Origin: Clostridiales bacterium
GTDB lineage: Bacteria; Bacillota; Clostridia; Lachnospirales; Lachnospiraceae
Direction: 5' to 3'
Length of the DNA: 41,778 nt
Assembly (NCBI GenBank): GCA_012519905.1
Contig: JAAYPG010000038.1
Coordinates: 1-41,778 of the forward strand
The notes under the pieces were generated by a model, which was not told where the DNA came from, searched no databases, and saw only the letters and a program-made list of their open reading frames with translations. Both the position numbers and the translations under genes were made by a program. Below are positions 33,813 through 41,778 of this stretch, one piece after another. Numbering within the stretch: position 1 is the first letter of the stretch; every line of letters starts with the position of its first letter.

Positions 33813-35273
33813 TTACCAGTCCCTAGACGGTCTCTCTGGGTCTATGATCTCCTCTAGATTAAATAAATCCTGCAAACGTTCAGGAAATTGTAGCATAGCC
33901 TGACCATCTAAGGGTCGTCTTGTCATTCTTACATAATCATCCTTAAGATGCATCCATGGCTTAGAATCAACACCGTGGAAATAATTAAATCCTGCTTCCT
34001 TAAGAAAATGATATTTATCACTACTGTAGTGTCCCATAGTTGTTTCAATATCTACACCATATGGGAAAATCAATATGTCGGTATCTCCAACTAAAGATCC
34101 TACTTCCTCTAGCCAACGCTCGGTGTCATTCTTGATAAACTGGAAGGACTTCTCTAGCATATTTCTGTGACCCCAGCTATGGGATGCAAACTCCCAGCCA
34201 TTCTCCTTAAGAACTCTAGCCACTTCTTTGACAGTCTCTCTGTCTTGTTCATAGGTAGGTGACGTGGGATCATTGGTCCTATATCCTAAGGCCCCTTCAT
34301 ATCCCGTAAGTGCTAGAATTCCCTTGGCCCCCTTATAGGAGAAATCAGGATGCTCTTCTACGAAGGCATCTAGTATGGGGACTATATCAAAAGGACCTTG
34401 TACAACACTTCCATCATCTAAAACCATCTCACAGGTTGGCTTGCCATCTTCACCAATAACTATCCTTGAAGCAAACCCATCACCCTGCATATAATCATAG
34501 TAGTTGACATCATCCTGGGATAATACAAAGGGTTTTTTTCCTGGTGGTAGATATATCTCACCAGGTACAAACTTAGTCTTACCATTCTCATCAGTAACCT
34601 GCTTAGCAAGATCATGGACGCTAACCAGCACATATCCATCCTCATACATGCTCTGCATCATCTTCTCAAATTCATATATTGTGGTCATATACATATTATA
34701 TCCCTTTGAATCATAGTCACCATCAAAGGCCTTGCTATTATCGGCAACCAATGAATGGAAGAAAATGTGGTTAAACTGCGTAACAGACGTATAAGAGCCT
34801 CCATATAGAACTAGGCTTTCTTTTTTAGCTTCTAAGTCTTTAATGGCATTGACAAGTGCAGGATAAACCTCATAGCCACCTTCCTTACCCTGGTAGCCCT
34901 TTATCATTTCTATTGCTCCATCATAATCATAGCTTAAGGTAAGCTTTTCTGCTTCTTCAATCAATTCTTCTCTTTCAGCAATTTCCTTTAAGATCCTTTC
35001 CTGCTCCTGAAGAGCCTCTAGTTCTTCAGGAGATAGATTCTCCTCTTCGTTATCCTTTTTGCCTCCATCGCTATTGTTATCTTCGGTATTATCATTTTCA
35101 TCCTGAGTATTGTCAACTACTTTGCCAGGATCATTATTATTCTTTTTATTTCTTGAAATCATATAATATGAGCCTGCCAATATTATAAGCAGTAATAATT
35201 CTAATAAAAGTATGAGGCCAAGCCTTTTAGCTGATTTTCTTTTCCTTCTTCTTGATCCATTTCTTTGCGCCAT
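33813..35273 (-). CDS. Membrane-anchored polysaccharide deacetylase
   Basis: About 486 residues: a very basic start (SRRRKRKSAKR), one membrane helix (about 18-39), an acidic Asn/Asp/Glu-rich spacer, a coiled-coil segment (about 75-110), then a NodB-type domain. The metal and catalytic motifs are LSQDDVNYY (DD pair) and HSWGH (H-x3-H). It probably deacetylates a surface or cell-wall polymer outside the membrane. ATG 35273 has GAGG upstream, preferred over the start at 35324. It lies between dnaE and the HPr-like gene, with its own promoter candidate. Confidence 0.88.
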   Translation of the reverse strand: MAQRNGSRRRKRKSAKRLGLILLLELLLLIILAGSYYMISRNKKNNNDPGKVVDNTQDENDNTEDNNSDGGKKDNEEENLSPEELEALQEQERILKEIAEREELIEEAEKLTLSYDYDGAIEMIKGYQGKEGGYEVYPALVNAIKDLEAKKESLVLYGGSYTSVTQFNHIFFHSLVADNSKAFDGDYDSKGYNMYMTTIYEFEKMMQSMYEDGYVLVSVHDLAKQVTDENGKTKFVPGEIYLPPGKKPFVLSQDDVNYYDYMQGDGFASRIVIGEDGKPTCEMVLDDGSVVQGPFDIVPILDAFVEEHPDFSYKGAKGILALTGYEGALGYRTNDPTSPTYEQDRETVKEVARVLKENGWEFASHSWGHRNMLEKSFQFIKNDTERWLEEVGSLVGDTDILIFPYGVDIETTMGHYSSDKYHFLKEAGFNYFHGVDSKPWMHLKDDYVRMTRRPLDGQAMLQFPERLQDLFNLEEIIDPERPSRDW

Positions 35274-35294
35274 GTTACACCTCTTTCTTACATT

Positions 35295-35323
35295 ATTATT
35301 GCACCTATGTACAAACTTATCCA
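35295..35323 (-). promoter_or_regulatory. Promoter candidate of the deacetylase gene
   Basis: On the minus strand, TGGATA (35318-35323) and AATAAT (35295-35300) are 17 bases apart. Confidence 0.4.
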
Positions 35324-35366
35324 CATTTCATAGCTGATTAAAGTAAACTTTCCTAGTACATAACAA

Positions 35367-35411
35367 GAAGCGCCCAAAGACATCTATGTTTGATCTCCTT
35401 GTGGCGACTTC
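35367..35411 (-). terminator. Imperfect hairpin after the HPr-like gene
   Basis: GAAGCGCCCAAAGA (35367-35380) pairs with TCCTTGTGGCGACTTC (35396-35411) with a bulge and mismatches. The minus strand then has only TTGTT, so it is a moderate terminator. Confidence 0.45.
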
Positions 35412-35420
35412 CTAATCCCC

Positions 35421-35678
35421 TTATTGTTTACTGCTTAGATACTTTTCAATATTATCAATTGCCTCTTCTTCATCCTTACCTTCTGCAGTTACGAAAACCT
35501 TTTCACCGGACGCAAGACCTAAGCTCATCATGCCCATAATACTTTTTGCATTAATTTTCTTCTCTTCACTTTCCACATATATATTACTCTCATACTGACT
35601 GGCTACTTGAACAAGTAAAGCAACAGGTCTTGCTTCTAAGCCATTTGGAATGTTAATTACTATTTCTTTTCTTATCAT
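35421..35678 (-). CDS. HPr-like protein with Glu15 (Crh-type)
   Basis: An 85-residue HPr-fold protein. The usual active site GLHARPA reads GLEARPVA here: the phosphorylatable His15 is Glu15, so it cannot carry PTS phosphate. The regulatory Ser46 with its helix (KSIMGMMSLG) is intact, so HprK, encoded 4 kb away in the same cluster, may phosphorylate it. Bacillus Crh has Gln15 and sits in the same place after rapZ-yvcK-whiA. Its start overlaps the last 26 bases of whiA, with GGAGGG as its binding site. It probably signals carbon status to CcpA or other partners (inference). Confidence 0.93.
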   Translation of the reverse strand: MIRKEIVINIPNGLEARPVALLVQVASQYESNIYVESEEKKINAKSIMGMMSLGLASGEKVFVTAEGKDEEEAIDNIEKYLSSKQ

Positions 35679-36633
35679 TTATGTTTCCCTCCTTATGCTC
35701 CCGAAAATAATCAGCAATTGTACTTAATTTTCTTAATCTATGGTTTACACCGGATTTACCGATTGGCGGTAACAACATTGTTCCTAGCTCTTTAAGCGAA
35801 GCCTCTGGATGCTCAATCCTTAGCCTTGCAATTTCACGAAGACCCTCATTCACATTACCAAAGCCAACATTATCTCTAATATATATTATATCCTCAATAT
35901 GCTTTGATGCCGCCTCAACAGTCTTGTTAATATTTGCCGCCTCACAGTTGACCTGCCTGTTCACTTGATTACGCATTTCCTTAAATATACGTACATTTTC
36001 AAGATCCATCAGTGAAACATGGGCCTCCATTACATTTAACAAGTCAACTATATGCGAGCCTTCCTTTATATACACTACTCTGTATTTTTTTCTCTGAATA
36101 ATCTTTGCATCTATAGAAAAATCACAAATTAATTCTTTCAATCTCTCCGCTTTTTCTATATCATCAGTAACAAATTCTAGATGATATGCTTTCTTCGGAT
36201 TACTCATAGAGCCGCTCATTAGAAATGCACCCCGTATAAATGCCCTCTTACAGCAGCTTTTTTGAACCACTATCTGACTTGGATTACCTAATCTGCCTTC
36301 ATTTACATTACAAACGCTTTGCTTGGTTGCTTGTAAAACCTTAAGTGCCATATCCTGATTCTTTACAATTAGTGTGTATGTTTGATTGTCTTTAATACCT
36401 TGATTTCGCTTAATAGAAACATCAATATTCATATTAAATGTTTTTTTCATTAATGTAAAGTACTTTCTTGCTACCATAGGATTTTCTGTCTGAAGCTTTA
36501 AAAATATATGGCTTCCGTTATCTATTAGCTGACCACCATATGCCAAAATAGCCGCAAGTTCTGCCAGCCTACAATGTCGAGCCTCATTATATTGTAATGA
36601 AAGCTCTTCTTTTACCTTTTTTGAAAATGACAT
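35653..36633 (-). CDS. whiA: Sporulation/cell division regulator WhiA
   Basis: A 326-residue DNA-binding protein: a degenerate LAGLIDADG homing-endonuclease-like N-terminal part (about 1-200) and a C-terminal helix-turn-helix (about 220-312; SLKELGTMLLPPIGKSGVNH). MSFSKKVKEEL at the start and CCKRAFIRGAFL in the middle are typical. In Bacillus it affects division and chromosome segregation. It follows rapZ by 26 bases and overlaps the HPr-like gene. Normally yvcK/glmR lies between rapZ and whiA; here there is no gene in between. Confidence 0.97.
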   Translation of the reverse strand: MSFSKKVKEELSLQYNEARHCRLAELAAILAYGGQLIDNGSHIFLKLQTENPMVARKYFTLMKKTFNMNIDVSIKRNQGIKDNQTYTLIVKNQDMALKVLQATKQSVCNVNEGRLGNPSQIVVQKSCCKRAFIRGAFLMSGSMSNPKKAYHLEFVTDDIEKAERLKELICDFSIDAKIIQRKKYRVVYIKEGSHIVDLLNVMEAHVSLMDLENVRIFKEMRNQVNRQVNCEAANINKTVEAASKHIEDIIYIRDNVGFGNVNEGLREIARLRIEHPEASLKELGTMLLPPIGKSGVNHRLRKLSTIADYFREHKEGNINDKKRNSN

Positions 36634-36659
36634 TTTACATCAGCACCTTCGTTTATTAA

Positions 36660-37511
36660 CTATTTCTTCCCTATATCTCTATGCTCAGTCTTTATTCCAT
36701 AGCCTAAACCAGCCATCCTCTCGGCAATCTCATTAGTAAGTGTTACCGACCGATGCTTGCCTCCTGTACAGCCAATACTGATAACAAGCTGATTCTTTCC
36801 CTCTGAAATATAATGAGGTATAAGAAATGTAAGCATATCCTCTAACTTATTTAGAAATTCCATGGAAGCTTCTGAATCCATTACAAATTCTCTTACTTCT
36901 TTATCCATTCCTGTCATATTCTTAAGCTCAGATATATAATAGGGATTACGCAAGAAACGAACATCAAAAACCAAGTCCGAATCTGCGGGTATACCATACT
37001 TGAATCCAAAGGAAAGAAACATTACCATAAAATTATTAAAATTCTTATCCTCTACATAAATTCCATCAATCTGAGTCTTTAGCTCACGAATAAGTAAGTG
37101 GCTAGTATCTATAATGACATCCGCTTTCTTGCGAAGAAAATCCAGCTTCCCCCGTTCTAGCTCTATTCCCTTATCCACTCTTCCAGATTGGGATAGTGGG
37201 TGAAGCCTTCTTGTCTCCTTATAACGTTTGACAAGAACCTCAGGAGAACAGTCTAAAAAGAGTATTTCATAGGGATGTCCCATGTTTTTTAAATCCCTAA
37301 GAACTACATCCAATTCTTCTAAGGATTGTCCACTCCTGATATCTAAACCTAATGCAACCTTTTCATTATTTCCCTGCATTATTAATTTTACAAACTTTTT
37401 AACAAGCTTTATGGGGAGGTTATCCACACAGAAAAATCCGATATCCTCCATCATTTTTAAGACAGAGCTCTTTCCTGCCCCCGACATACCGGTTACTATA
37501 ACAAATCTCAT
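36660..37511 (-). CDS. rapZ: RNase adapter/nucleotide-binding protein RapZ
   Basis: A 283-residue P-loop protein (YvcJ family). Walker A GMSGAGKS is at residues 8-15, the Walker B-like LFLDCSPEVLVKRYKETRR near 100-120, and a C-terminal IGCTGGKHRSV segment, part of the domain that binds small RNA or glucosamine 6-phosphate in enterobacteria. In Firmicutes its exact role is unclear. It starts 18 bases after murB without a strong binding site, so translation may be coupled. Confidence 0.97.
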   Translation of the reverse strand: MRFVIVTGMSGAGKSSVLKMMEDIGFFCVDNLPIKLVKKFVKLIMQGNNEKVALGLDIRSGQSLEELDVVLRDLKNMGHPYEILFLDCSPEVLVKRYKETRRLHPLSQSGRVDKGIELERGKLDFLRKKADVIIDTSHLLIRELKTQIDGIYVEDKNFNNFMVMFLSFGFKYGIPADSDLVFDVRFLRNPYYISELKNMTGMDKEVREFVMDSEASMEFLNKLEDMLTFLIPHYISEGKNQLVISIGCTGGKHRSVTLTNEIAERMAGLGYGIKTEHRDIGKK

Positions 37512-37529
37512 CTAAAACCCGGCCTTTCT

Positions 37530-38459
37530 TTATTCACTATCAAAGGTTCCTAGGAATTTTACCTCAGGCTCTAGTACTACTCCAAACTTATTATCTACTA
37601 TCCTTATGACCTCATTAATTAAGGCCATAAAGTCCTTAGCTGTGGCATTTTCCTTATTTATTAAAAATCCGCAATGCTTATCTGATACTGCAGCACCGCC
37701 TATTTGGTATCCTTTTAAACCAGCATCACTAATAAGCTTACCTGCAAAATGTCCTTGGGGTCGCTTAAAAGTGCTACCCGCACTATACTTATCTAAGGGC
37801 TGCTTTTCCTGTCTTTGGGAATTTAGTTCATAAATTTTGTCTAAAATCTGCTGCCTATTACCCTTATCTAATTTTAAAGTTGCCTCCAATAAACATAAAT
37901 CCTTCTTCTGTAATATGCTGCTTCTATATCCTAGTTCTAGTTCCTCCTTATCTAAGCTATAGATCTCTCCCTCTCTATCTATAAGAGTAGCTGATTGAAT
38001 AATCTGCTTGATTTCACCACCATAAGCTCCGGCGTTCATAGTTACAGCCCCGCCCAGTGTGCCTGGAATACCAGCCCCGAACTCAAAACCAGTTAGCTCA
38101 TGTCTGGCTATAACAGAGGATAGCTTTGACATAAGCACCCCTGCCTGAGCAACAACTATACCTTCATCTAATACAGTAATAGCTGAAAACTCACTGGATA
38201 GCTTAATAACTAAGCCCCGATAACCGGAATCAGATACCAGAAGATTACTTCCGTTTCCCATAATGTAGAAAGGCATATTATATCTCTTGCATAACAAAAC
38301 CACTTGCTTAATCTCTTCTATGGATGATGGCAATACCATATAATCAGCTTCACCACCTATACGAAGAGTTGTATGTCTCGACATGGGCTCCTTATGCTTT
38401 ATGTGCTCAGCAGTAAATATACTGTTTAATTCCTCTAAGAATAAACTTATGTCCTTCAA
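37530..38459 (-). CDS. murB: UDP-N-acetylenolpyruvoylglucosamine reductase
   Basis: A 309-residue FAD enzyme reducing UDP-GlcNAc-enolpyruvate to UDP-MurNAc in peptidoglycan precursor synthesis. FAD-binding landmarks are GNGSNLLVSD and GIPGTLGGAVTMNAGAYGGE; the active-site Ser lies in YSAGSTFKRP and the Glu in LEPEVKFLG. It is the short type II-like form. The start is TTG at 38459, with a perfect GGAGG 7 bases upstream; no ATG before the conserved N-terminal region fits better. Confidence 0.97.
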   Translation of the reverse strand: MKDISLFLEELNSIFTAEHIKHKEPMSRHTTLRIGGEADYMVLPSSIEEIKQVVLLCKRYNMPFYIMGNGSNLLVSDSGYRGLVIKLSSEFSAITVLDEGIVVAQAGVLMSKLSSVIARHELTGFEFGAGIPGTLGGAVTMNAGAYGGEIKQIIQSATLIDREGEIYSLDKEELELGYRSSILQKKDLCLLEATLKLDKGNRQQILDKIYELNSQRQEKQPLDKYSAGSTFKRPQGHFAGKLISDAGLKGYQIGGAAVSDKHCGFLINKENATAKDFMALINEVIRIVDNKFGVVLEPEVKFLGTFDSE

Positions 38460-38501
38460 TAATATACCTCCATACTATAATACAATACTATTTAACCTTA
38501 T

Positions 38502-39464
38502 TCAACTCTCTGAAATTTGATGATTCGATGTCAATATTAATCTTGCACATCCATAAATCCCTGCATCATTTCCAAGGGAGGCTATCAAAAATTCTCTGTC
38601 CCTTAATGCTTTCATAACATTTGGCTTATAGTGCTTACTTATATGGCTGGTCAAAATATCTCCAGCCTTTGAAACACCTCCACCTATAACAAATGCCTCA
38701 GGGTCTACTACCTGCGCTACCCCTGCCAGGGCAATTCCTAGATATCTACAGGCCTCATCAACTATCTCCAGGGCCAGCTCATCCCCCTTCTTGGCATAAT
38801 CAAACACCAGCTTAGAAGTGATATCCTCTTCCTGAGATAATAAGGAGCCTTTTGAATCTCTTTTCAGGGCTTGCTTGGCAAGTCTGACAATACCTGTCGC
38901 CGAAGCATATTGCTCTAGGCAGCCACGTTTTCCACAGCCACAGGATTCCTCCTCATTAAAATTCACAGGAAAATGACCTATTTCTCCTCCTGCTCCACCG
39001 CTTCCTGCAACTATCTTTCCATTATGAATAACACCGCCACCGACTCCTGTTCCAAGGGTAACCAGCACCATGTTCTCATATCCCTTGCCCTTACCCTTCC
39101 ATTGTTCGCCTAGGGCAGCTACATTTGCATCATTGGCGGCTTTAACCTTATATCCGGTCATAGCAGACATTTCTTCCTCTAGATTAAAATAACCAAGACC
39201 TAGATTGGCTAGTTCTAAGACATCTCCGTTATCCTTAACAGGTCCCGGTATACCCACACCAACACCAAGTATCTCTTCCTTAGTAAGACCCTTTTCTTTA
39301 GATTTTTCTAACAAAAAATCTGCTGCATCCTTAAGGACATCCTTACCATTGTCTGTCTTTCTTGTGGCAATAACCCACTTATCTAGCATATTACCTTCCA
39401 CATCAAAGAGTCCAACCTTTATGCCCGTGCCACCAATGTCTACACCATAACAATATCTTTTCAT
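38502..39464 (-). CDS. glk: ROK-family glucokinase
   Basis: A 320-residue sugar kinase phosphorylating glucose with ATP. The N-terminal phosphate loop is YGVDIGGTGIKVG, the central ATP motif is VTLGTGVGGGV, and the ROK zinc motif is EIGHFPVN ... CGCGKRGCLEQYAS. There is no helix-turn-helix domain, so it is an enzyme, not a ROK repressor. GAGG precedes the ATG. It lies between hprK and murB, consistent with carbon-status signalling in this cluster. Confidence 0.93.
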   Translation of the reverse strand: MKRYCYGVDIGGTGIKVGLFDVEGNMLDKWVIATRKTDNGKDVLKDAADFLLEKSKEKGLTKEEILGVGVGIPGPVKDNGDVLELANLGLGYFNLEEEMSAMTGYKVKAANDANVAALGEQWKGKGKGYENMVLVTLGTGVGGGVIHNGKIVAGSGGAGGEIGHFPVNFNEEESCGCGKRGCLEQYASATGIVRLAKQALKRDSKGSLLSQEEDITSKLVFDYAKKGDELALEIVDEACRYLGIALAGVAQVVDPEAFVIGGGVSKAGDILTSHISKHYKPNVMKALRDREFLIASLGNDAGIYGCARLILTSNHQISES

Positions 39465-39495
39465 AACCTACCTCATTTTCCCCTTTTCTCTTACA

Positions 39496-39523
39496 AGAGC
39501 CCTAGATAAAATCTAAAGGCTCT
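39496..39523 (-). other. Hairpin between hprK and glk
   Basis: AGAGCC and GGCTCT pair, with a further TAGAT/ATCTA inside. No T-run follows on the minus strand, so it may be a processing or stability element instead of a terminator. Confidence 0.4.
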
Positions 39524-39545
39524 ACTTATGATAATATATCTTTAA

Positions 39546-40475
39546 TTATTTTGAACCTTTTCTAATCTTATTGGTAACCCTTTTATATAACTCTTGGGCT
39601 GCATTATAGCCCATCTTTTTTTGCCTATGGTTTACAGCCGCTGATTCACAGATAATAGCCAGATTTCTACCCGGGCGAATAGGTATAGAATGACATACAA
39701 CTTGATTACCCAAATACTCTATATATTGCTCATCCAGCCCAAATCTATCATAATCCTTATCTCTGCTCCATTCCTCCAGCTTAATTACTAGGTCAATAGC
39801 CTGTGTATTCTTGACACTTTCTACACCAAACAGTGTCTTGACATCTATTATACCAATACCGCGAAGCTCGATAAAATGTCTAGTAATATCAGGAGATGTG
39901 CCTATGAGAGTCTCATCACTAACTTTTTTTATTTCAACAACATCATCAGCTACAAGGCGGTGACCTCTCTTGATAAGCTCAAGAGCAGCCTCACTTTTAC
40001 CTATTCCACTTTCCCCCGTAATTAGTATTCCTTCACCGTATACATCAACTAATACCCCATGAATAGATATTCTTGGTGCCAGCTCTACATTCATCCACCT
40101 AATTACCTCAGCCATAAAGGATGATGTGGTTTTAGAGGACCTTAAAATGGGAACCTCCTTTTCAGTAGCAATCTTAATCAGAGTTTCACTAACTGGCAGA
40201 TCCCTACAAAAAACTACACAGGGAACCTTATAGTCCATAAGCTTGCTCATTATTTCAATTCGTCTTTCCGAACTTAAATTCTGCATATAGGCATTCTCTA
40301 CATATCCTATAACCTGAACCCTTTCAGAATCAAAATGATCAAAAAACCCTGCTAGTTGTAGAGCAGGCCTGTTAACATCAGGCTGAGAAATCTTGATCTT
40401 CTTGATATCAATGTCCGGTGTGCAATTTTCCAAATTCATCTTTTCAATAAGCTTTACCAAATCAACTGTATACAC
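39546..40475 (-). CDS. hprK: HPr kinase/phosphorylase
   Basis: A 309-residue bifunctional enzyme that phosphorylates Ser46 of HPr or Crh according to ATP, fructose bisphosphate and phosphate levels. The N-terminal domain spans about 1-130. The catalytic part has H139 in SIHG, Walker A GESGIGKS at 154-161, and the following DDVVEI and LRGIGIIDVKTLFG typical of the family. The start is GTG 40475 with GAGGG 8 bases upstream. It follows uvrC with its own promoter. Confidence 0.97.
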   Translation of the reverse strand: MYTVDLVKLIEKMNLENCTPDIDIKKIKISQPDVNRPALQLAGFFDHFDSERVQVIGYVENAYMQNLSSERRIEIMSKLMDYKVPCVVFCRDLPVSETLIKIATEKEVPILRSSKTTSSFMAEVIRWMNVELAPRISIHGVLVDVYGEGILITGESGIGKSEAALELIKRGHRLVADDVVEIKKVSDETLIGTSPDITRHFIELRGIGIIDVKTLFGVESVKNTQAIDLVIKLEEWSRDKDYDRFGLDEQYIEYLGNQVVCHSIPIRPGRNLAIICESAAVNHRQKKMGYNAAQELYKRVTNKIRKGSK

Positions 40476-40549
40476 TCAATAACCCTCACTTTCCAATTAA
40501 GATAAAAGACTTAATAGCAATAATATGACATATTCTTCTCTTAGCAAAT

Positions 40550-40579
40550 ATTCTAACACATCTTCTTGTTCAAAGTAAA
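40550..40579 (-). promoter_or_regulatory. Promoter upstream of hprK
   Basis: On the minus strand, TTTACT (40574-40579) and TAGAAT (40550-40555) are 18 bases apart, directly after the uvrC stop codon. No terminator is seen between uvrC and this promoter, so hprK may be read from both. Confidence 0.55.
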
Positions 40580-40581
40580 TC

Positions 40582-41778
40582 CTAATCGGTCTTGGCCTCA
40601 TGAAAGAAATTATATACCTCAGTGGCCGACGCTTTATTCATGGAAGGAACCTTAAGTAACTCCTCAATAGTTGCTTCCTTAATTGCCTCTAAGGACTGAA
40701 AATACTTCATTAGCGCTCTCCTTCTGGCTGGTCCAATTCCTTTGATATCATCTAAAATTGAGCGGACCTGGCTCTTCTTTCGCAAACTTCTATGATATTC
40801 TATAGCAAAACGATGGGTCTCATCCTGTATTCTTGTTATAAGCTTAAATAGCTCACTACTTGTATTAATAGGGAGCTCTTTATTACGGTAATACAAGCCT
40901 CTTGTACGATGTTTATCGTCCTTAACCATACCGCATACAGGAATATCTAGTTTTAGCTCCTCCAAAACCTGCAAAGCAATATTGACCTGCCCCTTACCAC
41001 CATCCATTAATATCAGGTCAGGAAATTTAGTAAAGCTCCCTAAAGCTTCATCAAGCTTCTTTTCCCTCATTTCCTCAAGCTCACGGATTCCATGGGTGAA
41101 TCTTCTTAAGAGCATCTCATGCATGGCCCCATAATCGTCAGGGCCACTAATGGTCTTTATCTTGAATTTCCTATAATCTGATTTTTTAGCCTTACCTTGT
41201 TCGAAAACAACCATAGAACCAACAGTCTCAAAGCCAGCTGTATTTGATATATCAAAAGATTCTATCCTTGATATAAGCGGTAAATCAAGATAATCGGCCA
41301 GCTCCTTAAGAGCCCCGGTTGTTCTTGCTTCTTCCCTCTTTAGCTTTTCAGCATCCTTATTAAGAATAAGGACAGCATTTTTCTTGGCAAGCTCCACCAG
41401 TTTTTCCTTCTTGCCCTTCTTGGGCACATGGACATAGACCTTCTGTCCTCTTTTACTGCTTAGCCAGCTGCTAATTACCTCTTCATCCTCTAACTCAGTC
41501 TCTAGGAATATTTCCTTGGGAATATAGGGGGTTCCTGCATAAAACTGCTTTATAAAGGTAGTAATAACCCAGCTGTCAGTCTCATCCTCTACACCAGTAA
41601 GATAGAAATGGTCTCTTCCAATGAGCTTTCCCCCTCTAATAAAGAAGGTCTGCACAACGGCCTCATCCTTATTCCTAGCAAAGGCTATAATATCTCTGTC
41701 CGCTTGATCTGTATGAGTAATTTTCTGTTTATTCATGATCTGCCTTACGCTGGCGAGCAAGTCCCTATTGCTAGCAGC
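40582..41778 (-). CDS. uvrC: Excinuclease ABC subunit C, partial (N-terminus beyond window)
   Basis: The C-terminal 398 residues of the nucleotide-excision-repair nuclease; the frame stays open to the window edge, so the GIY-YIG domain and the start are missing. Visible parts: the end of the UVR region, the RNase H-like endonuclease domain ([20 protein letters not shown] with its Asp; [11 protein letters not shown]), and the C-terminal double helix-hairpin-helix ([18 protein letters not shown]). uvrC followed by hprK is a common order in Clostridia. Confidence 0.97.
   Translation of the reverse strand, partial: AASNRDLLASVRQIMNKQKITHTDQADRDIIAFARNKDEAVVQTFFIRGGKLIGRDHFYLTGVEDETDSWVITTFIKQFYAGTPYIPKEIFLETELEDEEVISSWLSSKRGQKVYVHVPKKGKKEKLVELAKKNAVLILNKDAEKLKREEARTTGALKELADYLDLPLISRIESFDISNTAGFETVGSMVVFEQGKAKKSDYRKFKIKTISGPDDYGAMHEMLLRRFTHGIRELEEMREKKLDEALGSFTKFPDLILMDGGKGQVNIALQVLEELKLDIPVCGMVKDDKHRTRGLYYRNKELPINTSSELFKLITRIQDETHRFAIEYHRSLRKKSQVRSILDDIKGIGPARRRALMKYFQSLEAIKEATIEELLKVPSMNKASATEVYNFFHEAKTD

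Overview
The window looks like chromosome of a low-GC, strictly anaerobic Clostridia, most likely a Lachnospiraceae-type bacterium. The basis is AT-rich sequence, AGGAGG-type ribosome binding sites, conserved gene orders (mcsA-mcsB-clpC-radA; uvrC-hprK-glk-murB-rapZ-whiA-HPr; dnaE-pfkA), an [FeFe]-hydrogenase-like protein and an enzyme set without respiratory genes. I saw no insertion sequence, prophage module, rRNA or CRISPR array. Nearly all genes lie on the minus strand; only two (a hydrogenase-like protein and a tiny acidic protein) lie on the plus strand.

Layout from left to right. (1) 1-470: the 5' part of an unrecognised gene running off the edge, a small palindrome, and tRNA-Trp(CCA) with its own promoter and terminator. 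(2) 558-7641: a protein quality-control operon read leftward, GntR regulator - mcsA - mcsB - clpC - small unknown protein - radA - P-loop kinase. The GntR gene sits where ctsR normally is, and its TTGACA/TACAAT promoter is overlapped by a perfect 12-bp inverted repeat. (3) 7648-11844: two secreted or surface proteins, a membrane-anchored cohesin-like/cadherin-like protein and an SH3b-rich glucosaminidase. (4) 12047-15168: purM-purN-purD. (5) 15239-20687: VanZ-like protein, small membrane protein, long M29 aminopeptidase, ABC ATPase and permease. (6) 20763-22013: the divergent hydrogenase-like gene. (7) 22109-27358: a large Ig-like surface protein, a DUF1622 membrane protein, the acidic protein, and an ECF sigma factor overlapping its putative anti-sigma partner. 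(8) 27486-33770: ABC exporter, pfkA, dnaE. (9) 33813-41778: polysaccharide deacetylase, HPr-like protein, whiA, rapZ, murB, ROK glucokinase, hprK and the C-terminal part of uvrC.

How the parts may work together: McsA/McsB tag damaged proteins with phospho-arginine for ClpC. Here that system appears to be under a GntR repressor rather than CtsR. In the right-hand cluster, HprK and an HPr-like protein that keeps Ser46 but has Glu at position 15 resemble a dedicated Crh-type signalling branch next to cell-wall genes. Sigma and anti-sigma overlap and are probably co-expressed. Coordinates of several starts were moved to ATG or TTG codons with good ribosome binding sites; this is stated per gene. 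All functional calls come from reading motifs and gene order; no database search was run.
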